From the NCBI GenBank assembly GCA_017651065.1, contig JAGCDP010000030.1:1-64000 (forward strand): a stretch of 64,000 bases of DNA, read 5' to 3'. The DNA is from Treponema sp. Its GTDB lineage: Bacteria; Spirochaetota; Spirochaetia; Treponematales; Treponemataceae. The notes below the pieces were generated by a model. That model was not told where the DNA came from and did no database searches. It saw only the letters and a program-made list of their open reading frames with translations. How positions within the stretch are numbered: position 1 is the first letter of the stretch; each line of letters starts with the position of its first letter. Shown piece after piece: positions 8,832 to 18,103 of the stretch. Made by a program: the position numbers and the translations under genes.

Positions 8832-10199
8832 CTACTGAGGATAAAAATCATTGCTTGCGCGGGCTCTTGTAAGATATACATAAGAATCTGCATAAATCAT
8901 ACAAAAGTCATCAAGCGAAATTTGTCTTCCATTCATAAAAACAAAGCAACCGAACGAACCGTTACTGCTGAAATAAGGAAAAAATGCAACATTATCGTTA
9001 AAAACCTTGATTTCTGGTGTAACAGTTTTGTCTGTTTCGCGGATTGCACCAAAATAGAAGTTTCCGCTTTCGGTAGCAGCAAGAACATACAGAAGAGATT
9101 TTAGAACAGAAATATTGTAGCCAGTGTCTTCTATAAAAGTAACTGTGTTTAAAGTTCCCGCTTTTGTTATTGTTGCGGCAAAAGGATTAATTGTTACGTC
9201 GGCACCAGATTCATTGTACATGTAAACCCGGCCGTTATTTACAGAAACTACAGCTGCTGCAAGATTTCGTATCCAGTCAAGAGAAAAGAAAAGATTATAT
9301 TTTTGCGAAAGAACACCCTGATACCCGTTGTCTTTTACAGAAACTGTTTCTACAATAAGAGGCTCACGCTTTAATTTACTTCCCGCAATTGGTTCAACAA
9401 GTCCGTCGGCAATCCATTTTACAAAGCCAGCAGAAGAAAGATAAAGTTTATTAGAATCCTGATCGTCTGTTTCAAAAGGTTTTCCGTTTGTTATCTGAAC
9501 AAGTTCGCCTTCTTCGTTATACATTGCATTCTGTACAAACATTATGCGTCCAAGATTTTTCTGGATAACGCCTGCCATTTGAAGTACGCTACCGAATTTA
9601 TCGCCGTCTACAGTAACATATTTCCACGGAAGAGAAATTGATGTCATTTTCATAACATCGGCAAACGAAATATCATAAAGTGAAGTAAAAGGAAGTCCAG
9701 TTGAAGCACCCTTTGCTGCATAGTTACCGTAAATCAAAAGATCTGCAATAGCTGTTTTTCCATAAGGTGTAAACTGAATATATACATCGCTGTCTACAGA
9801 AAAATACCAGCGGATACGGATTGGAGCATCTGTTTTTTTATCGCGGATAAGTACCCAGCTTCCCGGAGCTTCACCAGGATAAACTTCCTGCTGTTCGTAA
9901 TTTACTCCCTTGCTTGAATAAACCTTTACATTAATGGTGGCGCAGGGAGCAACAAAAATCATATAGGTTGAATCTGATTCTTCAAGACGAACCTGAAACT
10001 TCTGGCCTGCGGCATTATCATAAATTTCAGGAAGGTTCATGCGTACTGCATCAAGAGATGCTTCGAACCATCGCTCACGAAGGCCCTGACGGATTTCTGA
10101 AGAATCTGGAATACCCCAGGAATTGTAGTCGGCAAAAACCGGAACTGTGAGCAAAAGCAGGAATAAGATTGTAAAAATCTTTCTGTTCAACCTTCTCAT
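8832..10199 (-). CDS. Secreted protein of unknown function
   Basis: A 455-residue protein with a clear signal peptide (RKIFTILFLLLLTVPVFA, then DYN) and no other membrane segment. The mature part is beta-rich with many aromatic residues and no Cys-rich or catalytic motif recognised. A ribosome-binding site AGAGGGG lies 6 nt before ATG 10199. The gene starts 15 bp after the activase gene and is followed by the TPR, barrel and ExbB/ExbD/TonB genes, so a role in the same periplasmic or outer-membrane assembly is plausible but unproven. Confidence 0.7.
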   Translation of the reverse strand: MRRLNRKIFTILFLLLLTVPVFADYNSWGIPDSSEIRQGLRERWFEASLDAVRMNLPEIYDNAAGQKFQVRLEESDSTYMIFVAPCATINVKVYSSKGVNYEQQEVYPGEAPGSWVLIRDKKTDAPIRIRWYFSVDSDVYIQFTPYGKTAIADLLIYGNYAAKGASTGLPFTSLYDISFADVMKMTSISLPWKYVTVDGDKFGSVLQMAGVIQKNLGRIMFVQNAMYNEEGELVQITNGKPFETDDQDSNKLYLSSAGFVKWIADGLVEPIAGSKLKREPLIVETVSVKDNGYQGVLSQKYNLFFSLDWIRNLAAAVVSVNNGRVYMYNESGADVTINPFAATITKAGTLNTVTFIEDTGYNISVLKSLLYVLAATESGNFYFGAIRETDKTVTPEIKVFNDNVAFFPYFSSNGSFGCFVFMNGRQISLDDFCMIYADSYVYLTRARASNDFYPQ

Positions 10200-10214
10200 T
10201 TTCCACCCCTCTTA

Positions 10215-13200
10215 TCAGCTTTGGGCCGGGTCGTTATCTGTGGCACCTTCTGCCCTGCTGATTATTCCTTCTACAAAAGTTCCGTCATCCATGCGGATCA
10301 TTCCATCTGCAACTTCATCCGGATGCTTTCCAACCGGAGCATTTGAAAGAAGAAGCTTAAGTCTATTAAGCTGATTTACTTCAGAACTTCCTGGATCATA
10401 ATCAATTGCACTGATATTTGATTCCGGGAAGCGTCTGCGCAATTCTTTAATCATGCCTTTTCCAGTAACGTGGTTTGGAAGACATGCAAACGGCTGAACA
10501 CATGCAATACTTGGAGCACCTTCGTGAATAAGTTCAACCATTTCTGCAGTAAGGAACCAGCCTTCGCCGGTTTGATTTCCAAGCTGTACTATATCATCGA
10601 CACCTTTCATCATATCGTAAATAGAAGAAGGTGGAGTAAAACGACGACTCTTTTTAAGATAATGCTTCATCTGTTTTCTATATAATTCAAGTCCCCAGAT
10701 AAGAAGCTTTGCAGTGCGTTTGCGTTTAGATGAAAGCTTAAGGTCTTTATGACGAATAATATCAACCGAGAAGGTATAGAAGAAGAAGTCTGCAAGATCC
10801 GGCATTACACATTCGGCGCCTTCTTTTTCGATTGTTTCAACAATATGATTGTTTGCAGTCGGATGGAATTTTACAAGAATTTCGCCAACAACACCTACAC
10901 GCGGTTTTTTAATAGGCTTAAGTGGAAGCTTATCAAATTCGCGGATTATTCCTTTTATAAGTTTGTGGTATCCAACCCAGCCGGCACCGTATTTAAAGAA
11001 TGCTTCTGCTCTGTCGTTCCATTTTTCATAAAGCTGATTAGCACTTCCTGAAACTGCTTCGTAAGGACGGACTCTGTAAAGAACACGCATAAATACATCG
11101 CCAAGCATACAGGCTTTTACAAGTTTATCAATAAGAGTTACAGTAAGCTTAAAGCCAGGATTCTGTTCAAGTCCAAGTGCGCTAAGACTTATTACAGGAA
11201 TATGACCCCAGCCTGCATCATTTAAAGCACGGCGGATAAAACCAATATAATTTGTAGCGCGGCAACCGCCACCTGTCTGAGTAATAAGAAGACTTACATG
11301 ATTAAGATCATACTTACCGCTTTCCAAAGCTGCCATCATCTGACCGGCAACAATGATTGAAGGATAACATGCATCGTTATTTACATAGCGGAGTCCTGCA
11401 TCTACAGCTTTAGGGTCTACCGAATCAAGTACAACAAGATTGTAACCTGCAGATTCAAATGCCCTCTTAATAAGACGGAAATGAATAGGCGACATTTGAG
11501 GTGCAATGATTGTATGTGTGTACTTCATCTCTTCTGTAAATATAACGCGCTCGTAAGCTGATGATTTATAAGAAGGTTTTACTTTGTTACGACGGCGTGC
11601 CTTTACAGCAGCAATAAGCGAACGGATTCGGATACGTACAGCACCAAGGTTACTTCCTTCGTCGATTTTTATAAGTGTGTACATGCGGTTCTTTGCACGA
11701 AGGATTTCATCCACCTGGTCGGCAGTAACAGCGTCGAGTCCGCAACCAAAAGAAGTTAGTTGTACAAGCTCAAGGTCTGGCATTTCGGAAACAAACTGAG
11801 CTGCACGATAAAGTCTGTTATGGTATGTCCACTGGTCAATGATTCTGAGCGGACGTTCAATTTTTCCAAGATGTGCAATGGAATCTTCTGTAAATACTGC
11901 AAGACCAAGTCCTGCAATCATTTCTGGAATACCATGGTTAATTTCCGGGTCAAGGTGATAAGGACGACCTGCAAGTACAATACCGCTTCCGCCCTTTGTA
12001 ATTACTTCTTCAAGAGCTTCTTCACCGGCCTTCTGAACATCAAGACGGAACTGCTCCTGCTCTGTCCAGGCCTTATCAAGTGCATGAGCAATTGCCGAAG
12101 CAGAAAGCGACGGGAACTTTGGAAGCAATTCTTCGCAAAGACGTTCTTCGAGTGCAGCCTTATCATAAATTGGAAGGAACGGATTCATAAATAATATGGA
12201 AGAATCCTGGCGGAGTGCATCTATATTATTACGCAAAACCTCCGGATAACTTGTTACAATAGGACAATTGTAGTGATTTCCGGCTCCCTTATCTTCAATT
12301 TTTTCGTATGGTGCACACGGATAGAATATAAACTTAATTCCCCGCTGAATAAGAGATTCAACATGACCGTGACAGATTTTTCCAGGATAACATACAGACT
12401 CAGAAGGAATTGTTTCGAGTCCCTTTTCGTAAACCTTACGGCTGGAACGCTGGCTGAGCAATACCCTGAAGCCAAGTTCATTAAAGAAGGTAAACCACAG
12501 CGGATAATTTTCGTACATGTTAAGTACTCGAGGAATACCAACGTCTCCAAGAGGAGCGTCTTCGGGTTTACGAGGTACATAATGGAACAGGCGTTTTGAT
12601 TTCCAGTCAAAAAGATTTGGAAGTACGCCAACATCGTCATCGCCGTCCAGGCCTGTATTTGTTTTGTTGCTTGCATCAATTACGCGGCTTTTTTTAGAAG
12701 CGTCATCGTCGAGCTCTGCACCTTTTTCGCAGCGGTTACCTGTAATAAAGGTTCGCTTTTCTGAGCCTGTAGAGAATGTATTAATAGTAAGAAGACAGTT
12801 GTTCTGACACTTGCCGCAGCGTTTAAGCTCAAGTTCAACCTTAAACTTTTCAAGATCTTCGAGTTTTGCAATGCCTGAACGAACATCGTGAACTGTATCT
12901 TCAGGTTCACCAGGTTTTGGAGCTGTTAAGTCGATCCACTGGTCGTAAGCAGTAAGAGCAGAACCATAAGCCCCCATAAGCCCTGCAACATCAGGACGGT
13001 AAACTTCTACACCGGCAATTTTTTCAAATGCACGGAGAATTGCATCATTAAAGAATGTTCCACCCTGAACTACTACCTTGCTTCCAATATCACTTGCCTT
13101 GCGGAGTTTTATAACCTTAAACAGAGCATTCTTAATTACAGAATAAGAAAGACCTGCTGCAATATCTGCTACAGAAGCACCTTCTTTCTGTGCCTGCTTA

Positions 13201-14744
13201 ACGCGGGAGTTCATGAATACAGTACAGCGTGAACCAAGGTCTACAGGCTTCTGTGCCATAAGGGCAATTTTACCAAACTCTTTTACATCCATGCCCATTG
13301 TATTTGCAAAGTTGTCAAGGAAGGAACCACAACCGGAAGAGCAGGCTTCGTTCAACTGGATTGAAACGATTGCTCCATCCTTCATGCGAAGTGCCTTCAT
13401 ATCCTGACCGCCAATATCAAGCAGGAATTCTACTCCAGGTACAAAAAAGTTTGCGGCACGGAAATGTGTGATTGTTTCTACTTCACCTGCATCTACACCA
13501 AGGGCTGCCTGGAAAAGAGCTTCTCCATAACCGGTAGAAACGGCACGGGCAATATAAACATCCTCCGGCAACTGGGCATATAAATCTTTAAGAACCTTTA
13601 CTGCAAGTTCAACAGGATTACCCTGATTGTGTGCATAGAAGTTCCAGATGATTCGTCCGTCTTTATCTATTAAAACAGCTTTTGTTGTTGTTGAACCAGA
13701 GTCAAGTCCAAGGAAAACAGGACCGTGAGTTTTTGCAAGGTCACCGCGCTTTGCCTTCTGCTCGGAATGGCGTACTTCAAATTCATCAAGCTCTGCCTGA
13801 TTTTTGAAAAGCGGTTCAAGACGCTGAACTTCACTAAGCTCTGCACCAACAAGATTTTTTAAGCTGTCGCGGAATTCCTGTAATGTAGGGAATTTAAAAT
13901 CGGCAGCACCTTCTCCGCTGAATTTTCGTTCTGCACTAAAAGCACAACCGCTTGCTACAAAAAGCTGAGAATCAGGAGGAACAATTACTTCTTCCGGCTT
14001 GAGCTTAAGTGTTTCTATAAAGCGCTGGCGCAGCTGGTCCAGAAAGTGAAGCGGTCCACCAAGAAAAGCAACATTTCCGCGGATAGGTTTACCACAGGCA
14101 AGACCAGAAATTGTCTGACTTACAACTGCCTGAAAAATAGAAGCGGCAATATCTTCGCGGCGAGCCCCTTCGTTAATAAGAGGCTGAATATCTGTTTTGG
14201 CAAATACACCACAGCGGGCTGCAATAGGATAAATCTGCTGAGCACCTTTAGCAAGCTCGTTGAGTCCCATTGCATCTATTTCGAGCAGGGCTGCCATCTG
14301 GTCTACGAAAGCACCTGTACCACCGGCACAAGTACCATTCATGCGCTGCTCTACTCCGCCTTTAAAATATGTAATCTTGGCATCTTCGCCACCAAGTTCA
14401 ATTACTACGTCTGTCTGAGGAATAAGTTTTTTTACAGAAGTTGTAGCGGCAATAACTTCCTGAACAAAAGGAACATTAAGCCACTGAGAAACCGAAAGAC
14501 CACCGGAACCTGTTACTTTTACTGTTAATGTCTGATTTTTTCCGGCAGGAAGCTCTTTTTCAAGAAAATCAAGAGCTTTATTTACAACTGTGATTATTGT
14601 ATTGCGGATATCTGCACGGTGACGCTGATAATCTCCGTAAATAAGCTTGTCGTCATCGTTTAGCACCGCCACTTTTACAGTGGTGGAGCCTATATCAATT
14701 CCCATGCGGATTGGCACAATGGTATTGTTTTCGTTTAAGTCCAT
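10215..14744 (-). CDS. Giant 2-hydroxyacyl-CoA dehydratase activase-like protein (two BcrAD ATPase domains plus DUF2229)
   Basis: A 1509-residue cytoplasmic protein. Residues 12-275 are a BadF/BadG/BcrA/BcrD ASKHA ATPase (IDIGSTTVKVAV, IELGGEDAK, NGTCAGGTGAF with Cys139). Residues about 345-610 are a second copy (LGLDSGSTTTKAVL, DIGGQDMKALRM, EACSSGCGSF with Cys468 and Cys472). Activases of this family hold a 4Fe-4S cluster between subunits and use ATP for one-electron transfer to a dehydratase. Next comes RCGKCQNNC..GNRC (about 650-680), probably another Fe-S site, then the DUF2229 and dehydratase-like region. Fusions of this length are typical of anaerobes, and their substrate is unknown. 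No separate dehydratase alpha/beta genes are in the window. The promoter predicts a leaderless mRNA. Confidence 0.85.
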   Translation of the reverse strand: MDLNENNTIVPIRMGIDIGSTTVKVAVLNDDDKLIYGDYQRHRADIRNTIITVVNKALDFLEKELPAGKNQTLTVKVTGSGGLSVSQWLNVPFVQEVIAATTSVKKLIPQTDVVIELGGEDAKITYFKGGVEQRMNGTCAGGTGAFVDQMAALLEIDAMGLNELAKGAQQIYPIAARCGVFAKTDIQPLINEGARREDIAASIFQAVVSQTISGLACGKPIRGNVAFLGGPLHFLDQLRQRFIETLKLKPEEVIVPPDSQLFVASGCAFSAERKFSGEGAADFKFPTLQEFRDSLKNLVGAELSEVQRLEPLFKNQAELDEFEVRHSEQKAKRGDLAKTHGPVFLGLDSGSTTTKAVLIDKDGRIIWNFYAHNQGNPVELAVKVLKDLYAQLPEDVYIARAVSTGYGEALFQAALGVDAGEVETITHFRAANFFVPGVEFLLDIGGQDMKALRMKDGAIVSIQLNEACSSGCGSFLDNFANTMGMDVKEFGKIALMAQKPVDLGSRCTVFMNSRVKQAQKEGASVADIAAGLSYSVIKNALFKVIKLRKASDIGSKVVVQGGTFFNDAILRAFEKIAGVEVYRPDVAGLMGAYGSALTAYDQWIDLTAPKPGEPEDTVHDVRSGIAKLEDLEKFKVELELKRCGKCQNNCLLTINTFSTGSEKRTFITGNRCEKGAELDDDASKKSRVIDASNKTNTGLDGDDDVGVLPNLFDWKSKRLFHYVPRKPEDAPLGDVGIPRVLNMYENYPLWFTFFNELGFRVLLSQRSSRKVYEKGLETIPSESVCYPGKICHGHVESLIQRGIKFIFYPCAPYEKIEDKGAGNHYNCPIVTSYPEVLRNNIDALRQDSSILFMNPFLPIYDKAALEERLCEELLPKFPSLSASAIAHALDKAWTEQEQFRLDVQKAGEEALEEVITKGGSGIVLAGRPYHLDPEINHGIPEMIAGLGLAVFTEDSIAHLGKIERPLRIIDQWTYHNRLYRAAQFVSEMPDLELVQLTSFGCGLDAVTADQVDEILRAKNRMYTLIKIDEGSNLGAVRIRIRSLIAAVKARRRNKVKPSYKSSAYERVIFTEEMKYTHTIIAPQMSPIHFRLIKRAFESAGYNLVVLDSVDPKAVDAGLRYVNNDACYPSIIVAGQMMAALESGKYDLNHVSLLITQTGGGCRATNYIGFIRRALNDAGWGHIPVISLSALGLEQNPGFKLTVTLIDKLVKACMLGDVFMRVLYRVRPYEAVSGSANQLYEKWNDRAEAFFKYGAGWVGYHKLIKGIIREFDKLPLKPIKKPRVGVVGEILVKFHPTANNHIVETIEKEGAECVMPDLADFFFYTFSVDIIRHKDLKLSSKRKRTAKLLIWGLELYRKQMKHYLKKSRRFTPPSSIYDMMKGVDDIVQLGNQTGEGWFLTAEMVELIHEGAPSIACVQPFACLPNHVTGKGMIKELRRRFPESNISAIDYDPGSSEVNQLNRLKLLLSNAPVGKHPDEVADGMIRMDDGTFVEGIISRAEGATDNDPAQS

Positions 14745-14750
14745 ACAGAT

Positions 14751-14779
14751 AATTTAACAGTTATAGACAGAAATTTCAA
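14751..14779 (-). promoter_or_regulatory. Promoter of the activase gene, leaderless type
   Basis: On the minus strand, TTGAAA (14774-14779), a 17-nt spacer, then TAAATT (14751-14756). The -10 box ends 6 nt before ATG 14744, so transcription should start at the A of the start codon. No ribosome-binding site is present. Confidence 0.65.
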
Positions 14780-14783
14780 TGCG

Positions 14784-14805
14784 CCCTTCGACAAGCTCAG
14801 GGACC
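14784..14805. repeat. 22-bp repeat copy 3, intergenic
   Basis: A CCCTTCGACAAGC-type copy, with AAGC instead of AGGC like the copy at 48201. It starts 3 bp after the stop codon of the coiled-coil gene (minus strand) and lies just upstream of the activase promoter. It has no T tract, so it is not a standard terminator. Confidence 0.88.
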
Positions 14806-14808
14806 CCA

Positions 14809-16338
14809 CTACTTAGAAGACACCTTTACAATCTGGCCGGCTGCAATCAGGTCAAAGTCAAAATCAATTGGATTTCCGTTTTTGTCGAGTGCACTTTCGA
14901 ACAGATAGAAGCCCGGTTCGTCTTCAATAGGCTTAATAACACCTTTTATTGTCTTTGAAGCCTTAATTTCTGCGCCAACACCGGCCGGAGTAATATGTGA
15001 TCTTGAGTCAGGAACAACATAAATGCGGATTGAATCTTTACTGTGAGCCGACATTACAACTGCAGAAGCCTTGGCACTTGCAAGAATTCCGTCATAAAGG
15101 CTTGTGTAATCCTGTGCAAGCTGCGCTTTTTCCTGAGCAAAACTCTGTTTAAGGGCAACTTTTTCTGCGTCTGTGTCGCGGCGGAGCTGTTCAAGCTGGC
15201 TCTTAAGAGAAGAAATTTGCGAATTAAGCTCTTTTCTTTCTTCTGCCATCTTTAATGTAGTATCTTCAAAAACCTCACCCATGCTGTCTACAAGCTTTAA
15301 CGATGCCTTTATATATGAAGGTGCCGACTTTTTAAAAGGAATGCTTTCAAAAGGAGCCTGAACAGTCTTAAACTTGTTGTAGTTCTGCTGGAACAAAGTA
15401 AGTGCAGTTTGAATTCCTTCATCGTCAATTGCATTTTCCTGTATGAATTTTGCAGAATCAAAAGTTTCAACAGTCTTTGCATTAATTGTATTTACAATTC
15501 CCTGTGCGCTTGAGTTAGTCAAATCAGGGTCAAGTTGATCAATCTGCTGAATATATTTCTGAGAAACTTCAGATACCTGACGGCGTGTCTGTTCTGCATG
15601 TTCTGTTCGTTCGAGTGTATATGCCTCCTGAAGGGAATTGATTCGTGCTTCATATTCCTTTGAAATCTTTTGAATTTCAAGACGATGAACGCGTCGTTCA
15701 CTGTCGAGTGCCTGCTCCTGCTGACGTGCTGCTTCAAGCTTAGAAGTATCATATTCATCAAGCTGCTTTTTGTATTCTGCAAGCTCGTTTTCGGCAAGTA
15801 CAATCTGCGGGTCATAATATTCATTTATCTGTTTAACAGAAGCTTCATATTCTTCGTAAACTGCATCCTGGCGCTTTTGAATTTCTTTTTTGCTGTCAAG
15901 ATTCAGCGATTCAATAAGGAACAATTCACTATCGCGTTTTTCTTCTGCCTTTTTAAGTGCAACATCGCGGTCAGAAATAATGTTTGCCTTATTCTTCATT
16001 GCATTATCATAGTTTGTCTGAACCTTATTTACAGAATCAAGAAGATTTTTTACATTAAGACCTTCAAACTCTGCAAGATTTACAGTAATCTCTTCGTTCT
16101 TTGTATTGATGTATGCTGTAATTCCCCAGGCAAGCAGGAAAACTACAATTATACTTATTGTAAGAAGCAGCGTAGAAAAGAGCGATTTGTTCTTTTTTGT
16201 TTTTGCATATTCTTTTTCAAGATCATAAGAACTGGCAGAATTTGTTGTTTGAAGTCTGTTCAATTCATCATTCAAAAAGAGAAGAACTTCTTTATGTCTC
16301 TGATCATTTGTCTGTTTTATTTTGTTGTCATTGTCCAT
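14809..16338 (-). CDS. Membrane-anchored coiled-coil protein
   Basis: A 509-residue protein from the preferred ATG at 16338; an in-frame ATG at 16350 immediately abuts the AGAAGG site, so 16338 fits better but is not certain. One membrane segment lies near residues 53-76 (LLLTISIIVVFLLAWGITAYI). It is followed by long heptad-rich coiled coils (about 85-230 and 360-410), with many Lys, Glu, Gln and Ala residues. The last 80 residues form a compact beta-rich domain (IRIYVVPDSRSHITPAGVG). No enzyme motif is seen. The start lies inside the cyclase gene, so the two are co-translated, and a shared signalling or morphogenesis role is likely. It could act as a membrane tether whose coiled coil reports on cAMP or cGMP signalling; that is inference. 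Confidence 0.75.
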   Translation of the reverse strand: MDNDNKIKQTNDQRHKEVLLFLNDELNRLQTTNSASSYDLEKEYAKTKKNKSLFSTLLLTISIIVVFLLAWGITAYINTKNEEITVNLAEFEGLNVKNLLDSVNKVQTNYDNAMKNKANIISDRDVALKKAEEKRDSELFLIESLNLDSKKEIQKRQDAVYEEYEASVKQINEYYDPQIVLAENELAEYKKQLDEYDTSKLEAARQQEQALDSERRVHRLEIQKISKEYEARINSLQEAYTLERTEHAEQTRRQVSEVSQKYIQQIDQLDPDLTNSSAQGIVNTINAKTVETFDSAKFIQENAIDDEGIQTALTLFQQNYNKFKTVQAPFESIPFKKSAPSYIKASLKLVDSMGEVFEDTTLKMAEERKELNSQISSLKSQLEQLRRDTDAEKVALKQSFAQEKAQLAQDYTSLYDGILASAKASAVVMSAHSKDSIRIYVVPDSRSHITPAGVGAEIKASKTIKGVIKPIEDEPGFYLFESALDKNGNPIDFDFDLIAAGQIVKVSSK

Positions 16339-18014
16339 ATTCCATTCCATCCTTCTGGTGCGCTCTTGTTACCCATGCGTTCCATAAAAACTTCTGTAAG
16401 CTCAGGGAGCTCTGCATTTTTAAAGTTTTTACGTGCGTTTTTCCAGTCACCGCTGTAATATGCCTGCAATCCTTCTTCATACAAATCGTATTTAGCAAGA
16501 AGTGCATTATCCATTTCATTTGTATCAAACGGGAAGTAGATTTTCTTACCCTGTGTTTTTCCTTTTACCTGTACAGTATCAATTTCGTAGAATTTGAAGC
16601 GTGCTGTTTCGGCAAGAACTTCATCTTTAATATATTCGCTGACAATTACAGGCAGGTGATAGATTCGTGTAAGTCCTTCAAGTCGTGAAGCAGAGTTTAC
16701 GTTATCGCCAATTACAGTATTTGCCATGTGTTCGTTAGAACCAATGTTTCCGTAGAATACGTTACCGCCGTCAATACCAACACCAACATCGAGCGAAACT
16801 GCTATAAAGATTCTTTCTTCTGATTCTGTAAGCTTTCGTTTCTTTTCAATTTCAACACGACGAAGTTTCATAGTTTCTCGAAGTGCTGCTGTTGCATGAG
16901 TAATATCCCAGGCAGCAAGAATTGCGTTATAAGATTTACTTCTTCTTGACTCAAGGGTTCCGTATACTGCAAGAATAGCATCTCCAATAATAGAACCAAC
17001 TACACCGGCATTTTCGTGAACATTGTGAATTACGCGGTTGTAGTGAACGTTCAAAACGTCGATGATGTCGTTACCAAGAGTTTCTGTTCGGTATGTAAAG
17101 CTCTTGATATCTGAGAAAAGCATTGCAAGTTCACGCTGACTTCCTTCAAGCCCGATACCCTGATCACTGTAAGCTTTTGCAACGACGTCTTTTGGAACGA
17201 ACTTCTGGAATGTTCCAAGAAGATTGTTTACAGAAGAAGAAAGTGAGTTGAATGAAGCAGCAAGATATGTGATATCATCATTCTTTGCATGAGACAAATC
17301 TATAAGTTCAAGCTGCTTGTGCTGCTGCATTTCGTAAAGGTCTTTTGTAATCAATGTTACAGGGCGGAATTCGTGACGAAGAATAATCCATCCAATAACA
17401 ACGAATGCAATTGTAAGAATAATGATGATTAAAAGTGCATAAAGATAAACGCTGTTTGTATTTGCATCAAGGTCTGAACGATTTTCTGCACGAATAAGAT
17501 AATAACCCCAGTCTGCCTGATATTTATAAACTCCAAAATAATCTCCGCCATGCTGATTAAATGAAACGGAACCTTCTTTTATGTCGTTAGAATAATCCTG
17601 ATTAAGTTTGTCGAGTGTCTGTAAATCGTAAAAACGACTCCAGTCTGTATGATTGTTATTGCTGGCAGCAAAAATAATTTCGCCGCCTGGCATTACACCA
17701 ATTGCAACACTGTTTTTATTGCTGAAACCAGATTTTGCAACCTTTTTCAGAGCTTCCAGCGAACCGTCCTTGTCATCAGAATAATTATAAATCTGAAACT
17801 GATTTGTAGAGTTTGTATACAGTTCTTTAAGCTGTTCAACCATAATTGTGTTATTAAGGTTGATTATCTCTTTTTTAGAAAGCTGCAGTGACAAAAAGTT
17901 TGTAGCAAAGTTCGAAAGTAAGATGATAATAACAAAAATTACGAGAATTTTAAGACCAAGCGGTACAATTCTCGTCTTTCCAACCTTAGAGAAAAAACCT
18001 TTTTCAGAAGACAT
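16317..18014 (-). CDS. Class III adenylate/guanylate cyclase with periplasmic sensor and HAMP
   Basis: A 565-residue membrane enzyme that makes cAMP or cGMP. The first membrane segment is near residues 22-45, a periplasmic sensor region follows (about 46-190), then the second segment (about 192-215), a HAMP-like linker (to about 265) and the catalytic domain (about 280-480). Catalytic features are FSDIKSF and GDAILAVYG, which supply the two metal Asp residues, and NTVIGDNVNSASRLE with the conserved Asn and Arg. The C-terminus (about 510-545) resembles a short helical repeat (YEEGLQAYYSGDWKNARKNF). A strong GGAGGAG site precedes ATG 18014, unlike the leaderless murJ gene opposite. Nucleotide specificity cannot be settled from sequence. 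Confidence 0.88.
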   Translation of the reverse strand: MSSEKGFFSKVGKTRIVPLGLKILVIFVIIILLSNFATNFLSLQLSKKEIINLNNTIMVEQLKELYTNSTNQFQIYNYSDDKDGSLEALKKVAKSGFSNKNSVAIGVMPGGEIIFAASNNNHTDWSRFYDLQTLDKLNQDYSNDIKEGSVSFNQHGGDYFGVYKYQADWGYYLIRAENRSDLDANTNSVYLYALLIIIILTIAFVVIGWIILRHEFRPVTLITKDLYEMQQHKQLELIDLSHAKNDDITYLAASFNSLSSSVNNLLGTFQKFVPKDVVAKAYSDQGIGLEGSQRELAMLFSDIKSFTYRTETLGNDIIDVLNVHYNRVIHNVHENAGVVGSIIGDAILAVYGTLESRRSKSYNAILAAWDITHATAALRETMKLRRVEIEKKRKLTESEERIFIAVSLDVGVGIDGGNVFYGNIGSNEHMANTVIGDNVNSASRLEGLTRIYHLPVIVSEYIKDEVLAETARFKFYEIDTVQVKGKTQGKKIYFPFDTNEMDNALLAKYDLYEEGLQAYYSGDWKNARKNFKNAELPELTEVFMERMGNKSAPEGWNGIWTMTTK

Positions 18015-18068
18015 TGAGGCTCCTCCATAATACCCATAGGGGATTTATACTATATTATTGTAAATCAA

Positions 18069-18097
18069 TTGAACAAATTTCGCAAACAAATTATGCT
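18069..18097 (+). promoter_or_regulatory. Promoter of murJ, leaderless type
   Basis: TTGAAC (18069-18074), a 17-nt spacer and TATGCT (18092-18097). The -10 box ends 6 nt before ATG 18104. The 89-bp gap to the divergent cyclase gene also holds TTGTTC-N16-TATAGT on the minus strand, so the two promoters overlap. Confidence 0.6.
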
Positions 18098-18103
18098 AGT
18101 TTT

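Noticed and set aside
14784-14805. 22-bp repeat as terminator of the coiled-coil gene
   Set aside because: The stem is only 4 bp with mismatches inside and no T tract follows on either strand.
15670-16688. Long plus-strand frames opposite the coiled-coil and cyclase genes
   Set aside because: Phe/Cys/Ile-rich translations are the mirror of Lys/Glu-rich coiled-coil coding; no start signals.
18014-18103. Upstream extension of MurJ from GTG 18014
   Set aside because: The added 30 residues are unlike MurJ, the promoter lies inside them, and ATG 18104 gives the family N-terminus.
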